NCBI GenBank assembly: GCA_026707735.1
Contig: JAPOWH010000007.1
Coordinates: forward strand, 62,001-126,000
Direction: 5' to 3'
From: Gammaproteobacteria bacterium
GTDB taxonomy: Bacteria; Pseudomonadota; Gammaproteobacteria; Pseudomonadales; Azotimanducaceae
DNA: 64,000 bases
The notes under the pieces were generated by a model that was given only the letters and a program-made list of their open reading frames with translations, ran no database searches and was not told the DNA's origin. Below, one piece after another: positions 55,261-64,000 of the stretch. Every line of letters begins with the position of its first letter. The stretch's first letter is position 1. The position numbers and the translations under genes are program-made.

Positions 55261-56145
55261 TTAATTTCCCGAGTCGCTCTTCAGATACTTGAAGAATTCG
55301 CTTGACGGATCAAGCACGAGCAAGGAATTGCCATCCGAAAACACCGTTCTGTAGGCGTTGATGCTTCTATAGAACTCGTAGAAATCGGGGTCCTGGTTGT
55401 AGGCCTCTGCGTAGATTCGCGCAGCTTCCGCATCTCCGTCGCCTCGAATCTGCTCCGCTTCCTTGTAGGCTTCAGCTTCAATCACGACGCTCTCTCTGTC
55501 GGCCGTGGCAGTGATTCCACGCGCAATCTCTGTGCCTCCAGCTCTATACTGGCGTGCCTCAATCGCCCGCTCCGAATTCATGCGGTCAAATACGGCTGCC
55601 GACACCTCTGGCGGCAGGTCAATTTTCTTGACGCGAACATCAAGAACTGCAATTCCGAACTCTGCCAACATAACCCGATTCAAGTCGTTGGTGAGCTCCT
55701 GCATCAGTTGGTCCCGTTCCCCGGATATCACGTCGTGCATGGTTCGTCTTCCGATTTGATTGCGCAACCCTTCATTGACTCGATCCTGCAGCCGACCATT
55801 AGCCGTTTCCTCTTCTCCCGAAGTAGCCGTGTAGTAGAGAGGCGGATCACCTACACGCCATTTGACAAACGAGTCGACGATGAGCGGCTTCTTTTCGCTC
55901 GTGTAGTACCTTTGAGGAGGCGTATCCATGGTAAGCACGCGCGCATCGAAGTACTTGACCTCGTCTGCAATTGGCAACTTAAAGTGGAGCCCTGGGTTCT
56001 CGCCGCCCTCGCCCGAAGTTAGTTCGCCGAAACGAAGCACGATCGCCCGTTGCCGCTCATCCACAATGTAGAACGCATCCAGAGCGAGTGCGCCCAATAT
56101 AACGAGCACTACGATGATGACTATAGTTTTAACACTGGCACCCAT
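55261..56145 (-). CDS. hflC: Protease modulator HflC
   Basis: An SPFH/stomatin-like inner-membrane protein that forms a large cage with HflK around FtsH and modulates its proteolysis. The 294-residue protein has an N-terminal transmembrane helix (about 6-24), AFYIVDERQRAIVLRFGEL and the SPFH domain, then a coiled coil with ARQYRAGGTEIARGI. AGGAGG lies before the ATG and overlaps the hflK stop, so translation is coupled. Length is close to that of E. coli HflC. Confidence 0.96.
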   Translation of the reverse strand: MGASVKTIVIIVVLVILGALALDAFYIVDERQRAIVLRFGELTSGEGGENPGLHFKLPIADEVKYFDARVLTMDTPPQRYYTSEKKPLIVDSFVKWRVGDPPLYYTATSGEEETANGRLQDRVNEGLRNQIGRRTMHDVISGERDQLMQELTNDLNRVMLAEFGIAVLDVRVKKIDLPPEVSAAVFDRMNSERAIEARQYRAGGTEIARGITATADRESVVIEAEAYKEAEQIRGDGDAEAARIYAEAYNQDPDFYEFYRSINAYRTVFSDGNSLLVLDPSSEFFKYLKSDSGN

Positions 56146-56156
56146 TTTTTTACCTC

Positions 56157-57284
56157 CTACCGTTGACCCGATTGTCCACGAGGCAAGTTCCCTTGTCCAA
56201 GCGTGTCCGTAATCGAACCCGACAGCGATAAGGGACCACCAATCTGCGAATTGCGCAGCAACTGATCTAGTGGCAACAACAGGAGATTATTGCCGCTGCC
56301 AACGTCCACCAAGACTTTGGGTGTTGACTGCAATACCTCTTCCATCGCGGTAATGTAAAGACGATCTTTAGTCACTCTCTTGGCGGCTTGGTATTCGACG
56401 AGCAACTTGGTGAATCTATCGGCCTCGCCTTGCGCCCGAGCGATTACCTGATCCCGATAGGCCGTGGCGCTCTCGATTATCTTCGCGGCTTCGCCTCGAG
56501 CCTCAGGCACCACCTGCTCGGCGTGTGCGTTTGCCAAGTTCACGGTGCGAATTTGATCCTCCTTGGATTTTTGCACGTCGTCGAAGGCTTCCTGAACTTC
56601 CTCAGGAGGACCGACACTGTCGATGTTGACCTCGCGAACGCGAATTCCCGTCAAGTACCGATCCAAGTACGTTTGCAGTCTTGCCTGAACATCGTCCCCG
56701 AGCAGTTCGCGTCCTTCCGTAATTACCGCGTCCATGTTTGAACTTCCGACCACATGTCGCAGCGCGCTTTCGGTCGCATGTTCGAGACTAAGCTCCGGGT
56801 CGCGAATGTGGATCAAATTGCTGATTGGATCCTCGACGACGTATTGCACTACAAGATTGACCTTGACGATGTTCTCGTCCTCTGTAAGCATGTCTTGCTG
56901 GTGCTGGCTCGAGTGGACTCTTGTTATGTTGACCTTCTCGACTTTGTCGACTATTGGTGGATTCCAGTTCAGACCAGGACCTTTTGTTGCTTCTTGCACC
57001 TTGCCGAAACGGAAGACGACTCCTCTTTCCTGAGCATCGACCTGATACCAGCCGAAGGCGAACCAAACAACCACCAGAACCCCTACCAGAAGCAGTATGA
57101 GCATGGGTGAAATGCGAAAGCCCTTTCCGCCACCGGCTGAGCCTGAACCTCCTCCGCCTCCAAACATACCCTTGAGTTGACCTTGCAACTTGCGGAATGC
57201 GTCGTCCAAGTCTGGCGGACCTTTCTCGCCACCCTGATTTGCCCAGGGGTCTCGCTTCCGACCGTCATTGTCGTTCCAAGCCAT
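56157..57284 (-). CDS. hflK: Protease modulator HflK
   Basis: The partner of HflC in the FtsH-modulating membrane complex. The frame opens at 57344 inside hflX; the ATG at 57284 has GGAG and gives the standard AWNDNDGRKRDPW start (375 residues). A Gly-rich cytoplasmic segment leads to a transmembrane helix (about 58-80), then the SPFH domain and coiled coil. It begins 23 bases after hflX ends. Confidence 0.96.
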   Translation of the reverse strand: MAWNDNDGRKRDPWANQGGEKGPPDLDDAFRKLQGQLKGMFGGGGGSGSAGGGKGFRISPMLILLLVGVLVVVWFAFGWYQVDAQERGVVFRFGKVQEATKGPGLNWNPPIVDKVEKVNITRVHSSQHQQDMLTEDENIVKVNLVVQYVVEDPISNLIHIRDPELSLEHATESALRHVVGSSNMDAVITEGRELLGDDVQARLQTYLDRYLTGIRVREVNIDSVGPPEEVQEAFDDVQKSKEDQIRTVNLANAHAEQVVPEARGEAAKIIESATAYRDQVIARAQGEADRFTKLLVEYQAAKRVTKDRLYITAMEEVLQSTPKVLVDVGSGNNLLLLPLDQLLRNSQIGGPLSLSGSITDTLGQGNLPRGQSGQR

Positions 57285-57307
57285 TGTTACTCCATTTGCA
57301 TTAGCAT

Positions 57308-58588
57308 TCAGATTGTAGATTGAGATTGCGGGGCGTGCAAGCAAAATCCGTGCCGTGATTCGAGTTCCTGCACCTGCTCTCGCGCAAGGTTCACCGTAAG
57401 TAGCGCTCGCCCGTCTTCCGAGTACGATTCAGCCTCAACCGCATGCATTTGGTAGAGCATGGAACGGATCTTTCCCTCCGTCGGCTCCAACTCGATGCAA
57501 TACTTCCTTGGCAGACCTTGCAACTTGCGAAGCACATGCTCCTGAAGCTCGTCTAAGCCATCGGAGTGCTTTGCGCTCACATAGGCAGCCCCCTGTCGTA
57601 TCCCTGTACATTCGTTGGTCAAATCCGTCTTGTTGTATACAGCAATTTTTGGAATGGACTCCGCGCCTATCTCTGCAAGCACCTTCTCAACTGACGACTG
57701 AACCTCATCCAAATTCGCAGCAGATGCATCCATTACGTGCACTAGCAAATCAGCGTTGGTCGCCTCCTCCAGTGTTGCTTTGAAAGCAGCAACCAAGTCC
57801 ATTGGGAGGTCCTTGATGAAACCCACGGTATCGGCGAGAAGCACCTGGTAGCGACCCGCCAAATCAAGTTGGCGAACGGTAGGGTCCAAAGTTGCGAATA
57901 GCCGATCATCGGCATAGACCATAGACCGTGTCAGAGCATTGAAGAGAGTTGATTTGCCCGTGTTTGTATAGCCGACGAGTGCCACGGTGGGAATGCGAGA
58001 CCTCATTCGTTTGCGCCGCTGCTGTGTTCGTCGCCGTTGCACCTTCTCTAGACGGGAGCGCGTCGTGCTAATGCGCTGCTGGAGCAGATATTTGTCTATG
58101 GCGAGCTGCTTCTCTCCAACACCTCTCAAATTTACGCCGCCTCGTTGACGATCTAGGTGCGTCCAGCCTCTAACCAAATGCGATTGAGCATGTGACAACA
58201 TCGCCAGTTCAACTTGAAGCTTACCCTCGTAAGTACGTGCGCGAGCCTCAAATATATGCAGTATCAATTCCGTACGAGTCAGAACCCTTACGTTTAGCTC
58301 AACTTCCAGATTTCGCTGCTGGGTAGCGGTAAGCTCATGGTCTAACAAGAGAAGATCTAGATTCCTGCTACGAATAGTGTCCGCGAGGTCTTGTAACTTT
58401 CCACGCCCAATGCATGTTGCAGGGTGAGCTGCATGTCTTGCCACGGATTCCGTAAATTCAACACTCAATCCGGCTGAATCCGCCAACTCCCGCAACTCCT
58501 CTACATCATGCTCGTGGTAGGCGGAGTTCCCTATGCGTACGATTAGAAGGAGGGTCTTGAGTCCTTTCTCTGGCCGATCAAAAAACAT
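57308..58588 (-). CDS. hflX: Ribosome-dissociating GTPase HflX
   Basis: HflX is a GTPase that binds 50S subunits, splits stalled ribosomes under heat stress and interacts with rRNA. The 426-residue protein has the HflX N-terminal domain, the G1 motif GYTNTGKSTLFN, DTVGFIKDLP and NKTDL. The usual glycine-rich linker (GGIGLRGPGE-type) reads GGVNLRGVGEKQL, a small variation. It lies downstream of miaA with only 100 bases between, where hfq is usually found. Confidence 0.95.
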   Translation of the reverse strand: MFFDRPEKGLKTLLLIVRIGNSAYHEHDVEELRELADSAGLSVEFTESVARHAAHPATCIGRGKLQDLADTIRSRNLDLLLLDHELTATQQRNLEVELNVRVLTRTELILHIFEARARTYEGKLQVELAMLSHAQSHLVRGWTHLDRQRGGVNLRGVGEKQLAIDKYLLQQRISTTRSRLEKVQRRRTQQRRKRMRSRIPTVALVGYTNTGKSTLFNALTRSMVYADDRLFATLDPTVRQLDLAGRYQVLLADTVGFIKDLPMDLVAAFKATLEEATNADLLVHVMDASAANLDEVQSSVEKVLAEIGAESIPKIAVYNKTDLTNECTGIRQGAAYVSAKHSDGLDELQEHVLRKLQGLPRKYCIELEPTEGKIRSMLYQMHAVEAESYSEDGRALLTVNLAREQVQELESRHGFCLHAPQSQSTI

Positions 58589-58688
58589 TTAACGTAATGT
58601 GAATAGTGGGTCTAAGTTGAACGCACCACCAATTGTAGGCTCGTTACGAGCTGGTTGTGAGTTCTATTGATGCGAAAATCGCCAGCAA

Positions 58689-59693
58689 CTAGCTCACGAA
58701 CGCTCGAATCGACGCTGCAAGCGCTGTTAATGGATCCTGATCGACCAACTCATGGTGGACAGAAAGATTTCGCCAACTACGCAGCCAGGTCAATTGTCGA
58801 CGAGCCAGCTGGCGAGTCGCGGCAACAATGCTTTCTGCTGTAGAAGTGTCCACAGGTCCCTCGGGGTTTGACTCAAGGTACCGCCACAGCTGCCGATAGC
58901 CAACGGCTCTCATAGACATGGCGTTTGCGGAAAGGTTCGGTCGCGCCATCAAATCTCTGACTTCATCGGCAAATCTAGCCTCCAACATGGCAGATACTCG
59001 TGCAGCTATTCGCCGGTGAAGTTCTTCCCGAGGAACGTGGAGTAAGGAGTACTCGCAATATTGGCAACGCAATCTCTCGGTTGCCGGCACTCCTGTCCGG
59101 TCGCGTAGCAATTTCGACATGGGGACGCCCGACACCGTGCATACCTCAAGTGCTCTCTCGATTCTGGGATAGTTATTCGGGTGAATTCGTGCTGCCATTT
59201 GGGGATCAATCTGCTGTAAATCCGCGTGAAGCTTACTTACGCCATGCTCTTCCGCCTTCAGTCGCAAGCTCTCCCGAAATTCAGGATTGCGAGCGGGCAA
59301 CTCTGCAATTCCCTCGCGAAACGCCCTTAAATAAAGCATGGTTCCACCTACAAGCAATGGGATTTGGCCCCTTTCAAAGGCAGTTTCAACGGCTTCGTCC
59401 GCAGCGGAAACAAAATCCCCTACGGAATAATCGATTTCAGGTTCCAGTATGTTGACGAGAGCATGGGGATACTTCTGTAGCGTGTCGATGCTTGGCTTGG
59501 CAGTGCCTATATCCATGCCACGATAGATCATCGCGGAATCCACGCTGATCAAGGACACATCGAATTGATCCGCTAGTCGAATCGCCAATTCCGTCTTGCC
59601 ACTCGCCGTGGGTCCAAGCAGGGCAACAACGCGTCTGGGGGTCGCTGGGTGCAATGAGAATCCTGCTACAGGATTTAGCGTCCCCGTAGAAAC
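58689..59693 (-). CDS. miaA: tRNA dimethylallyltransferase MiaA
   Basis: MiaA transfers a dimethylallyl group to A37 of tRNAs that read codons beginning with U. The P-loop LLGPTASGKTELA and DSAMIYRGMDIGTAKP are conserved, along with the YRQLWRYLE and RQLTWLR tail. The start is uncertain: the frame is open from 59750 within mutL; I chose the GTG at 59693 (334 residues), which overlaps mutL by 19 bases; a TTG at 59654 is possible. It is part of tsaE-amiB-mutL-miaA-hflX. Confidence 0.92.
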   Translation of the reverse strand, partial: VSTGTLNPVAGFSLHPATPRRVVALLGPTASGKTELAIRLADQFDVSLISVDSAMIYRGMDIGTAKPSIDTLQKYPHALVNILEPEIDYSVGDFVSAADEAVETAFERGQIPLLVGGTMLYLRAFREGIAELPARNPEFRESLRLKAEEHGVSKLHADLQQIDPQMAARIHPNNYPRIERALEVCTVSGVPMSKLLRDRTGVPATERLRCQYCEYSLLHVPREELHRRIAARVSAMLEARFADEVRDLMARPNLSANAMSMRAVGYRQLWRYLESNPEGPVDTSTAESIVAATRQLARRQLTWLRSWRNLSVHHELVDQDPLTALAASIRAFVS

Positions 59694-61447
59694 ACCTTGT
59701 CCAAAGCCTTCAGACTTTGAACGCGAAATGTAGGACGCCCATGATTGCACTGTCCGGCATTCTCCGTACGTTCCATGTCCCGTAGCAATGCGTTCATTTC
59801 GGAGATTGTCAATTGACGATTGAAGCGAATCGCATCGTGGCAGGCAAACGACGCTAGCAGCTCGTTTTCCCGATCCTTGATCGCTTCAGTCGTGCCGTGT
59901 TCTCCCCACTCCTCAAGCACATCCAGCACGAGCTGACGAATATCGGTCGACTCCAATTGGGCAGGAACTTCGCGCACGGTAATCGTGTCGTCGTCCGCTA
60001 TCTCCAGCTTCAATCCAAGTTTGGTCAATAATTCTTGAGCAGATCGAGCGGCTTCGGCTTCTGTACTGCTCGCCGCAATCTCAATCGGAATCAACAATCG
60101 TTGTGACGCCAATTTCCTGGCATCACGCGCTTTCTTCATCTTCTCGTATACCACGCGCTCATGTGCGGCATGCATGTCGACGATCACCAAACCATCAGCA
60201 TTTTCGGCAAGAATGTAGGCACCATGAATCTGACCGAGTGCGTAGCCCATTGGTGGGATGTCACCGCGATTCGCCGTAGATTCAACCGGCGACGGTGTGG
60301 ATCCTCTTAGCAATTCTCGGTCTGGATCGGGCAACGCGTCCGATTCTCCCAACGACAACGGTGCTTCCACGTAGGAGTCCACCGCGGACTGCAAGGATCC
60401 ACCGGAGCCGACTCGATGCTGCTCCATCTCAAGTGGCGCAGGCTTGCGTGTACCCACGCCGCTCAACTCGTGATACATGCCTGACATCAAGAAGCCGTGA
60501 ATTCGCCGAGGATCGCGAAAGCGCACCTCGCGCTTGGTCGGATGCACGTTTACATCCACTTCGCTTGTTGCTATCAAGAGGTTGAGGACAAAAACAGGAT
60601 GTCTGCCATGAAACATCACATCCTTGTAGCCTTGCTTAACTGCATGTCCAACAAGGCGATCAATTACATAGCGTCCGTTGACGAAGAAGTATTGTCGGTT
60701 TGATGAGCTTCGTGTGAGTGTCGGCATTCCCACCCATCCGCGCAATCTGAGATTGTCGTGTTGCAGATCGATCTCCAGAGACTCGTCCGCAAACCCCGCG
60801 CCTAGAACTCGAGACACACGCTCGAACGCGGACTCTTCGGCTTGCATTTTCTCTACAACCTTTCCATCGTTCAACAACGTGAATGCACACTGCGGATGTG
60901 CAATGGCCAAAACGCGAACGCAGTCCGCCACATGGCCCAATTCGGTGCGAGCTTGCTTGAGGAATTTACGTCGCACAGGTGTGTTGTAGAACAGATCGGT
61001 GACATTGATGGTCGTCCCTTGAGTACCCGAACTCGGTTCGAACGACACTTCTTTACCACCCTCAACTCTCAACGCCCACGCCGATTCGGCATTGGCGGTT
61101 CGGGAAGTAATCTCCATCTTCGAGACAGCGGCGATACTTGCCAGGGCTTCGCCACGAAATCCCATTGTGGACACGGCCACTAAATCTTCAGCGGTGCCGA
61201 TCTTGCTGGTAGCGTGACGTTGCACAGCCAATCGCAGATCGTCGGATTCGATACCATCGCCGTCATCGGAAACGCGTACGCGACGCAACGCTCCGGCTTC
61301 CACCTCAACCAGAATATTTGAGGCGTGGGCATCCAAGCTATTCTCGACCAGCTCCTTGACAATCGAGAATGGGCGTTCGACTACCTCTCCCGCAGCGATC
61401 TGATTGGCAACGCGTTCGTCCAGCCGTCGAATGCGTGGCTTGACCAT
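59675..61447 (-). CDS. mutL: DNA mismatch repair protein MutL
   Basis: MutL links MutS to downstream repair. The ATG at 61447 shares a base with the amiB stop (TGATG). The 590-residue protein has GHKL ATPase motifs KELVENSLDAHA, DDGDGI, ATSKI and GFRGEALASI. The C-terminal domain has DMHAAHERVVYE, ACHDAIRF and CNHGRPTF, close matches to the MutL endonuclease motifs (DQHA-x2-E-x4-E, ACR, CPHGRP). This suggests a nicking MutL, as in bacteria that lack MutH. Confidence 0.96.
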   Translation of the reverse strand: MVKPRIRRLDERVANQIAAGEVVERPFSIVKELVENSLDAHASNILVEVEAGALRRVRVSDDGDGIESDDLRLAVQRHATSKIGTAEDLVAVSTMGFRGEALASIAAVSKMEITSRTANAESAWALRVEGGKEVSFEPSSGTQGTTINVTDLFYNTPVRRKFLKQARTELGHVADCVRVLAIAHPQCAFTLLNDGKVVEKMQAEESAFERVSRVLGAGFADESLEIDLQHDNLRLRGWVGMPTLTRSSSNRQYFFVNGRYVIDRLVGHAVKQGYKDVMFHGRHPVFVLNLLIATSEVDVNVHPTKREVRFRDPRRIHGFLMSGMYHELSGVGTRKPAPLEMEQHRVGSGGSLQSAVDSYVEAPLSLGESDALPDPDRELLRGSTPSPVESTANRGDIPPMGYALGQIHGAYILAENADGLVIVDMHAAHERVVYEKMKKARDARKLASQRLLIPIEIAASSTEAEAARSAQELLTKLGLKLEIADDDTITVREVPAQLESTDIRQLVLDVLEEWGEHGTTEAIKDRENELLASFACHDAIRFNRQLTISEMNALLRDMERTENAGQCNHGRPTFRVQSLKALDKVFLRGR

Positions 61448-62832
61448 CAATTTTGGCGCATGCGTATTGGGATCGTCAGCAACTGGTTAATGTAGATGCG
61501 ATCACTCGGAAGCTTGTTCGCTTGTCGAATCGAAGTGACTGATACGTTGTTGGCTAAGGCAATCTCGCCTAAGGTGTCTCCTCGTTGGACGCGATAGGTT
61601 TTGAAGTCTCGGCTGTAGGTGCATTCCACATCGCCCCGGCTCAGCTTAGTGTGCCACGGGGGATTGTCGCAGAAATACGCCAGTATCCCTTTCGCTATTG
61701 CCTGCCCCACCGCTAATTGGTGCGACGCCTGTCCCAACAGACGTGCATCCTGCGGATTGGAAAGAAACCCGGTTTCCACCAGTATGGAAGGAACCTGTGT
61801 GGACTTAAGCACGACAAAACCTGCATCCGTCACACGAAAGTCGCCCCTGTCTCTTGTCAGTCCTTTCGGATGAACATGCGCAACTGAGGAGAGTTCCGCA
61901 AGTACGCTTTTGCCCACCGATACTGAACTGTCGAGCACAACGTCTCGTGCTCTTTCGTTGAGGAACTTGTACTGATCGGGCTCTTCAAAGCAGTCGGAAT
62001 TCACCCATGATGCTACACCGCCTCGCCAATCCGCGCGATTTTCGTTTTCCACCGACCAGCGATCCAATTCTGTTTGCGCCTTGCCGCTGTCCAAGACATA
62101 AACACTAACGCCACGAGGACCCGGCCTCTTGAACGAATCGGCGTGTATGGACACAAAGAGATGGGCGCGCTGACCCAACGCAATATTGCGACGGGTGACC
62201 AATGGAACTTCATAGTCCCCGTCGCGCGTCATGATTACTTTGAATCCAGGCGCGCTCTCAAGCGCAGTTTTTGTGTGCCTTGCAATTGCTAGGTTTACGT
62301 GCTTCTCGAACATCTTCGTAATGCCGATTGCACCTGGATCCTCACCGCCATGCCCCGCATCCAATACAACTACGACGTCCTCATGAGGCTCTGTGTCAGT
62401 CGAACAGTCGTCGAGCACGAATTCGCTGGGCAGATCAATCACAAGACGGTGACCGTAGGGACCATATGGCTCAAGTTTGAAGACCGTGGGATCCACTTGA
62501 TTCTTCAGATCTAGGACTACCCGATACTTTCCCTGACCGCTATCGGCATGTCGAACCCGCTTCAATACGCGACTGTCGATGTCGCCGATATCCAATCTTC
62601 TCTGTAGCGAGGTGTTTTGCAGGTCTATGTAGATGCGTGGCGGTCCCTCAAGCGTTCCAAATGTGAACTCGGCTTCCTGCTCGAGATCAAGCACCACTCG
62701 AGTGTTGTGTGGACCTTCATTCCAACGAACGCCCAAGAGCTCGTTCGCGTGAATCGGAATGGCAACCGCAAGACACAAAGCAGCCATAACGGATGCGCGC
62801 GATAGAGTGCTAACACATGGAAGAGTATTCAT
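61447..62832 (-). CDS. amiB: N-acetylmuramoyl-L-alanine amidase AmiB/AmiC type
   Basis: A periplasmic zinc amidase that cleaves septal peptidoglycan. The 461-residue protein has a signal peptide (about 1-30), an AMIN domain (about 33-135), an Amidase_3 domain (about 150-385) with VVLDAGHGGEDPGA, the second histidine in FVSIHADSF and the catalytic Glu in LVETGFLSNPQDARLL, and a C-terminal LysM domain (about 412-458). The domain order matches E. coli AmiB. It overlaps tsaE by 23 bases and touches mutL. Confidence 0.95.
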   Translation of the reverse strand: MNTLPCVSTLSRASVMAALCLAVAIPIHANELLGVRWNEGPHNTRVVLDLEQEAEFTFGTLEGPPRIYIDLQNTSLQRRLDIGDIDSRVLKRVRHADSGQGKYRVVLDLKNQVDPTVFKLEPYGPYGHRLVIDLPSEFVLDDCSTDTEPHEDVVVVLDAGHGGEDPGAIGITKMFEKHVNLAIARHTKTALESAPGFKVIMTRDGDYEVPLVTRRNIALGQRAHLFVSIHADSFKRPGPRGVSVYVLDSGKAQTELDRWSVENENRADWRGGVASWVNSDCFEEPDQYKFLNERARDVVLDSSVSVGKSVLAELSSVAHVHPKGLTRDRGDFRVTDAGFVVLKSTQVPSILVETGFLSNPQDARLLGQASHQLAVGQAIAKGILAYFCDNPPWHTKLSRGDVECTYSRDFKTYRVQRGDTLGEIALANNVSVTSIRQANKLPSDRIYINQLLTIPIRMRQN

Positions 62833-63250
62833 TGAAATAGCTTATGATTGCAATGCGTCCCTCTCTCTGGGTCGCCAATGAAATGACGACATTAGCAGGG
62901 GGAAGCTGTCCACGTCCCTGTTCTGGCCACTCGACAAGCTGCAAGTGACTCAACTCCAGCTGTTCCAGCAATCCAATATAGTCCAATTCGCGAGAATTAT
63001 CAATACGGTATAGATCGATGTGCAAGACGTCCACGCCCCGCAGGCGATAGGGTTCGACGATCGTATAAGTGGGGCTTTTGACTGGCCCCTCGTGGCCCAA
63101 TGCTCTCAGCCATCCCCTAGCCAGCGTCGTCTTACCGGAGCCCAGTGGCCCTTGCAGATAGACAAGTCCCGTTGAAATCTTGCTCGCAAGAGAGGCCCCG
63201 AGTTGAAGTGTAGCCGCTTCATCGGCCAATTCGATCTGCTGTCGGCTCAT
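62810..63250 (-). CDS. tsaE: tRNA threonylcarbamoyladenosine biosynthesis ATPase TsaE
   Basis: TsaE works with TsaB and TsaD to make t6A37 in ANN-reading tRNAs. The 146-residue protein has Walker A LQGPLGSGKTTLARGWLRAL and the conserved PTYTIVEPY and HIDLYRI. It overlaps the amiB start by 23 bases and begins six bases after the nnrD stop, the usual operon order. Confidence 0.95.
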   Translation of the reverse strand: MSRQQIELADEAATLQLGASLASKISTGLVYLQGPLGSGKTTLARGWLRALGHEGPVKSPTYTIVEPYRLRGVDVLHIDLYRIDNSRELDYIGLLEQLELSHLQLVEWPEQGRGQLPPANVVISLATQREGRIAIISYFNEYSSMC

Positions 63251-63256
63251 GCCGCA

Positions 63257-64000
63257 CTACACCAAATGACGAATGTTGTTAATCAAGTCGCCGGCGACTA
63301 CAGAACGATCCGCAAGCAATCTCGCCGCTTCGTTCCCAGCTCGGCAATGCACCGCTACGGCCGTCTTCGCTGCATCGACAGACGAGTCCAGCTGTGCATG
63401 TGCGGTCGCTACTATTCCCGTTAGGACATCGCCGCTTCCTGCGGTAGCAAGCGACGGATTCGAGCAGCGAACGAGCGCAATGAGCTCGCCTTTTTCAGCT
63501 ATGAGGCTACCAGCGCCTTTCAAAATGCCTATGCAACGCAACTCACGGGTTAGCCGTTCAATCGCGGCGGGACGGTTGCTTTGGATTTGGCTGCTCGTCA
63601 TTGACAACAGGTGCCCAGCTTCACCGGGATGGGGCGTCAGAATTGAGTCGGGAGGAAGGGAATGCTCTTTCAGCAACCGTAGTGCTCCAGCATCGACCAC
63701 GAGTCGACCAGGTCCCCTACTCAACACCCCCGCAAGCATGGACTGGCTCCAAGCACTTTCGCGCAATCCGGGTCCGACCGCAACGACGTCTGCACTCTCA
63801 ACCAATCCAGCAATGTCCTTTTCTGAGTCTGCACCCATGACCATGACTTCCGGACAACGTGCTAGAAATGCGCTAACGTGCTGTGGACGAGTTGCCGCGG
63901 TCACTAGACCAGCCCCTGTTCGAAGAGCAGCTTCTGCAGCAAGGATTGCAGCTCCACCGCTTCCCAGATCTCCACCAACAACAAGCACATGCCCGAGTTG
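63257..64000 (-). CDS. nnrD: ADP-dependent NAD(P)H-hydrate dehydratase NnrD (5' end outside window)
   Basis: The C-terminal carbohydrate-kinase-like domain of the NAD(P)HX repair enzyme, which dehydrates damaged NAD(P)HX. The frame continues past 64000 (QLGHVLVVGGDLGSGGAAI), so the N-terminal NnrE epimerase domain, if fused as in E. coli, lies outside. The nucleotide-binding LTPHPGEAGHL and catalytic AGSGDVLTG motifs are present. The visible part has 247 residues. Confidence 0.93.
   Translation of the reverse strand, partial: QLGHVLVVGGDLGSGGAAILAAEAALRTGAGLVTAATRPQHVSAFLARCPEVMVMGADSEKDIAGLVESADVVAVGPGLRESAWSQSMLAGVLSRGPGRLVVDAGALRLLKEHSLPPDSILTPHPGEAGHLLSMTSSQIQSNRPAAIERLTRELRCIGILKGAGSLIAEKGELIALVRCSNPSLATAGSGDVLTGIVATAHAQLDSSVDAAKTAVAVHCRAGNEAARLLADRSVVAGDLINNIRHLV

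Overview
This window reads as chromosomal DNA of a gammaproteobacterium with moderate GC content, probably free-living and aerobic. The evidence is gene order: (nnrD)-tsaE-amiB-mutL-miaA-hflX-hflK-hflC-purA, rnr-rlmB, rpsF-rpsR-rplI-dnaB, glyA-ribD-nusB-thiL-pgpA, and rpoE-rseA-rseB-rseC divergent from nadB. All are classic gammaproteobacterial neighbourhoods, and the tmRNA tag (ANDDNYALAA) is of the gammaproteobacterial kind. I see no transposase, integrase, phage gene, rRNA operon or CRISPR array. The species cannot be named from this alone.

Layout. 1-3153: three minus-strand envelope genes (two lipoproteins with ATGA coupling, and a TPR lipoprotein with a TonB-C-like end). 3305-7252: a sulfur/redox/glutathione group (tusA, gamma-glutamylcyclotransferase, an LhgO-like FAD oxidase, msrB, gamma-glutamyltransferase). 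7435-15446: enoyl-CoA hydratase, lepA, an M32 carboxypeptidase, a SPOR-like secreted protein and the sigma-E module rseC-rseB-rseA-rpoE. 15548-18320: nadB, sdhE, ygfZ. 18399-21059: three tandem Sel1-repeat secreted paralogues that carry a TonB-box-like motif. 21299-25777: yciB, a small membrane protein, pdxJ, an exported peroxiredoxin and a TonB-dependent receptor. 25894-26214: a GYD-domain protein.

26496-37092 is the most unusual part: three tandem paralogues of about 1,155-1,170 residues on the plus strand. Each joins an ABC-2-like membrane region to an M1-aminopeptidase-like periplasmic region without a recognisable HEXXH zinc motif, and ends in a golvesin/xanthan-lyase-type C-terminal domain. 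Copies 1 and 3 are each preceded by an exact sigma-54 promoter core (TGGCACG-N4-TTGCA), 33-45 bases upstream of the start codon. No ABC ATPase gene is nearby. I regard this as the best candidate for an undescribed system: a sigma-54-controlled set of membrane-anchored pseudopeptidases.

37189-37547 is ssrA (tmRNA, minus strand). 37820-64000 is mostly housekeeping on the minus strand: isoprenoids (ispA), exonuclease VII small subunit, phospholipid and thiamine genes, riboflavin (ribD), glyA, radA, a TauD-type dioxygenase, dnaB, ribosomal proteins, RNA processing (rnr, rlmB), tRNA-Leu(CAG) on the plus strand, folE2, purA, the HflX/HflK/HflC set, tRNA modification (miaA, tsaE), mismatch repair (mutL) and a cell-wall amidase. 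Several usual members are missing from these clusters: hfq between miaA and hflX, priB between rpsF and rpsR, ribE/ribBA/ribH between ribD and nusB, and lepB-rnc-era-recO between lepA and pdxJ.
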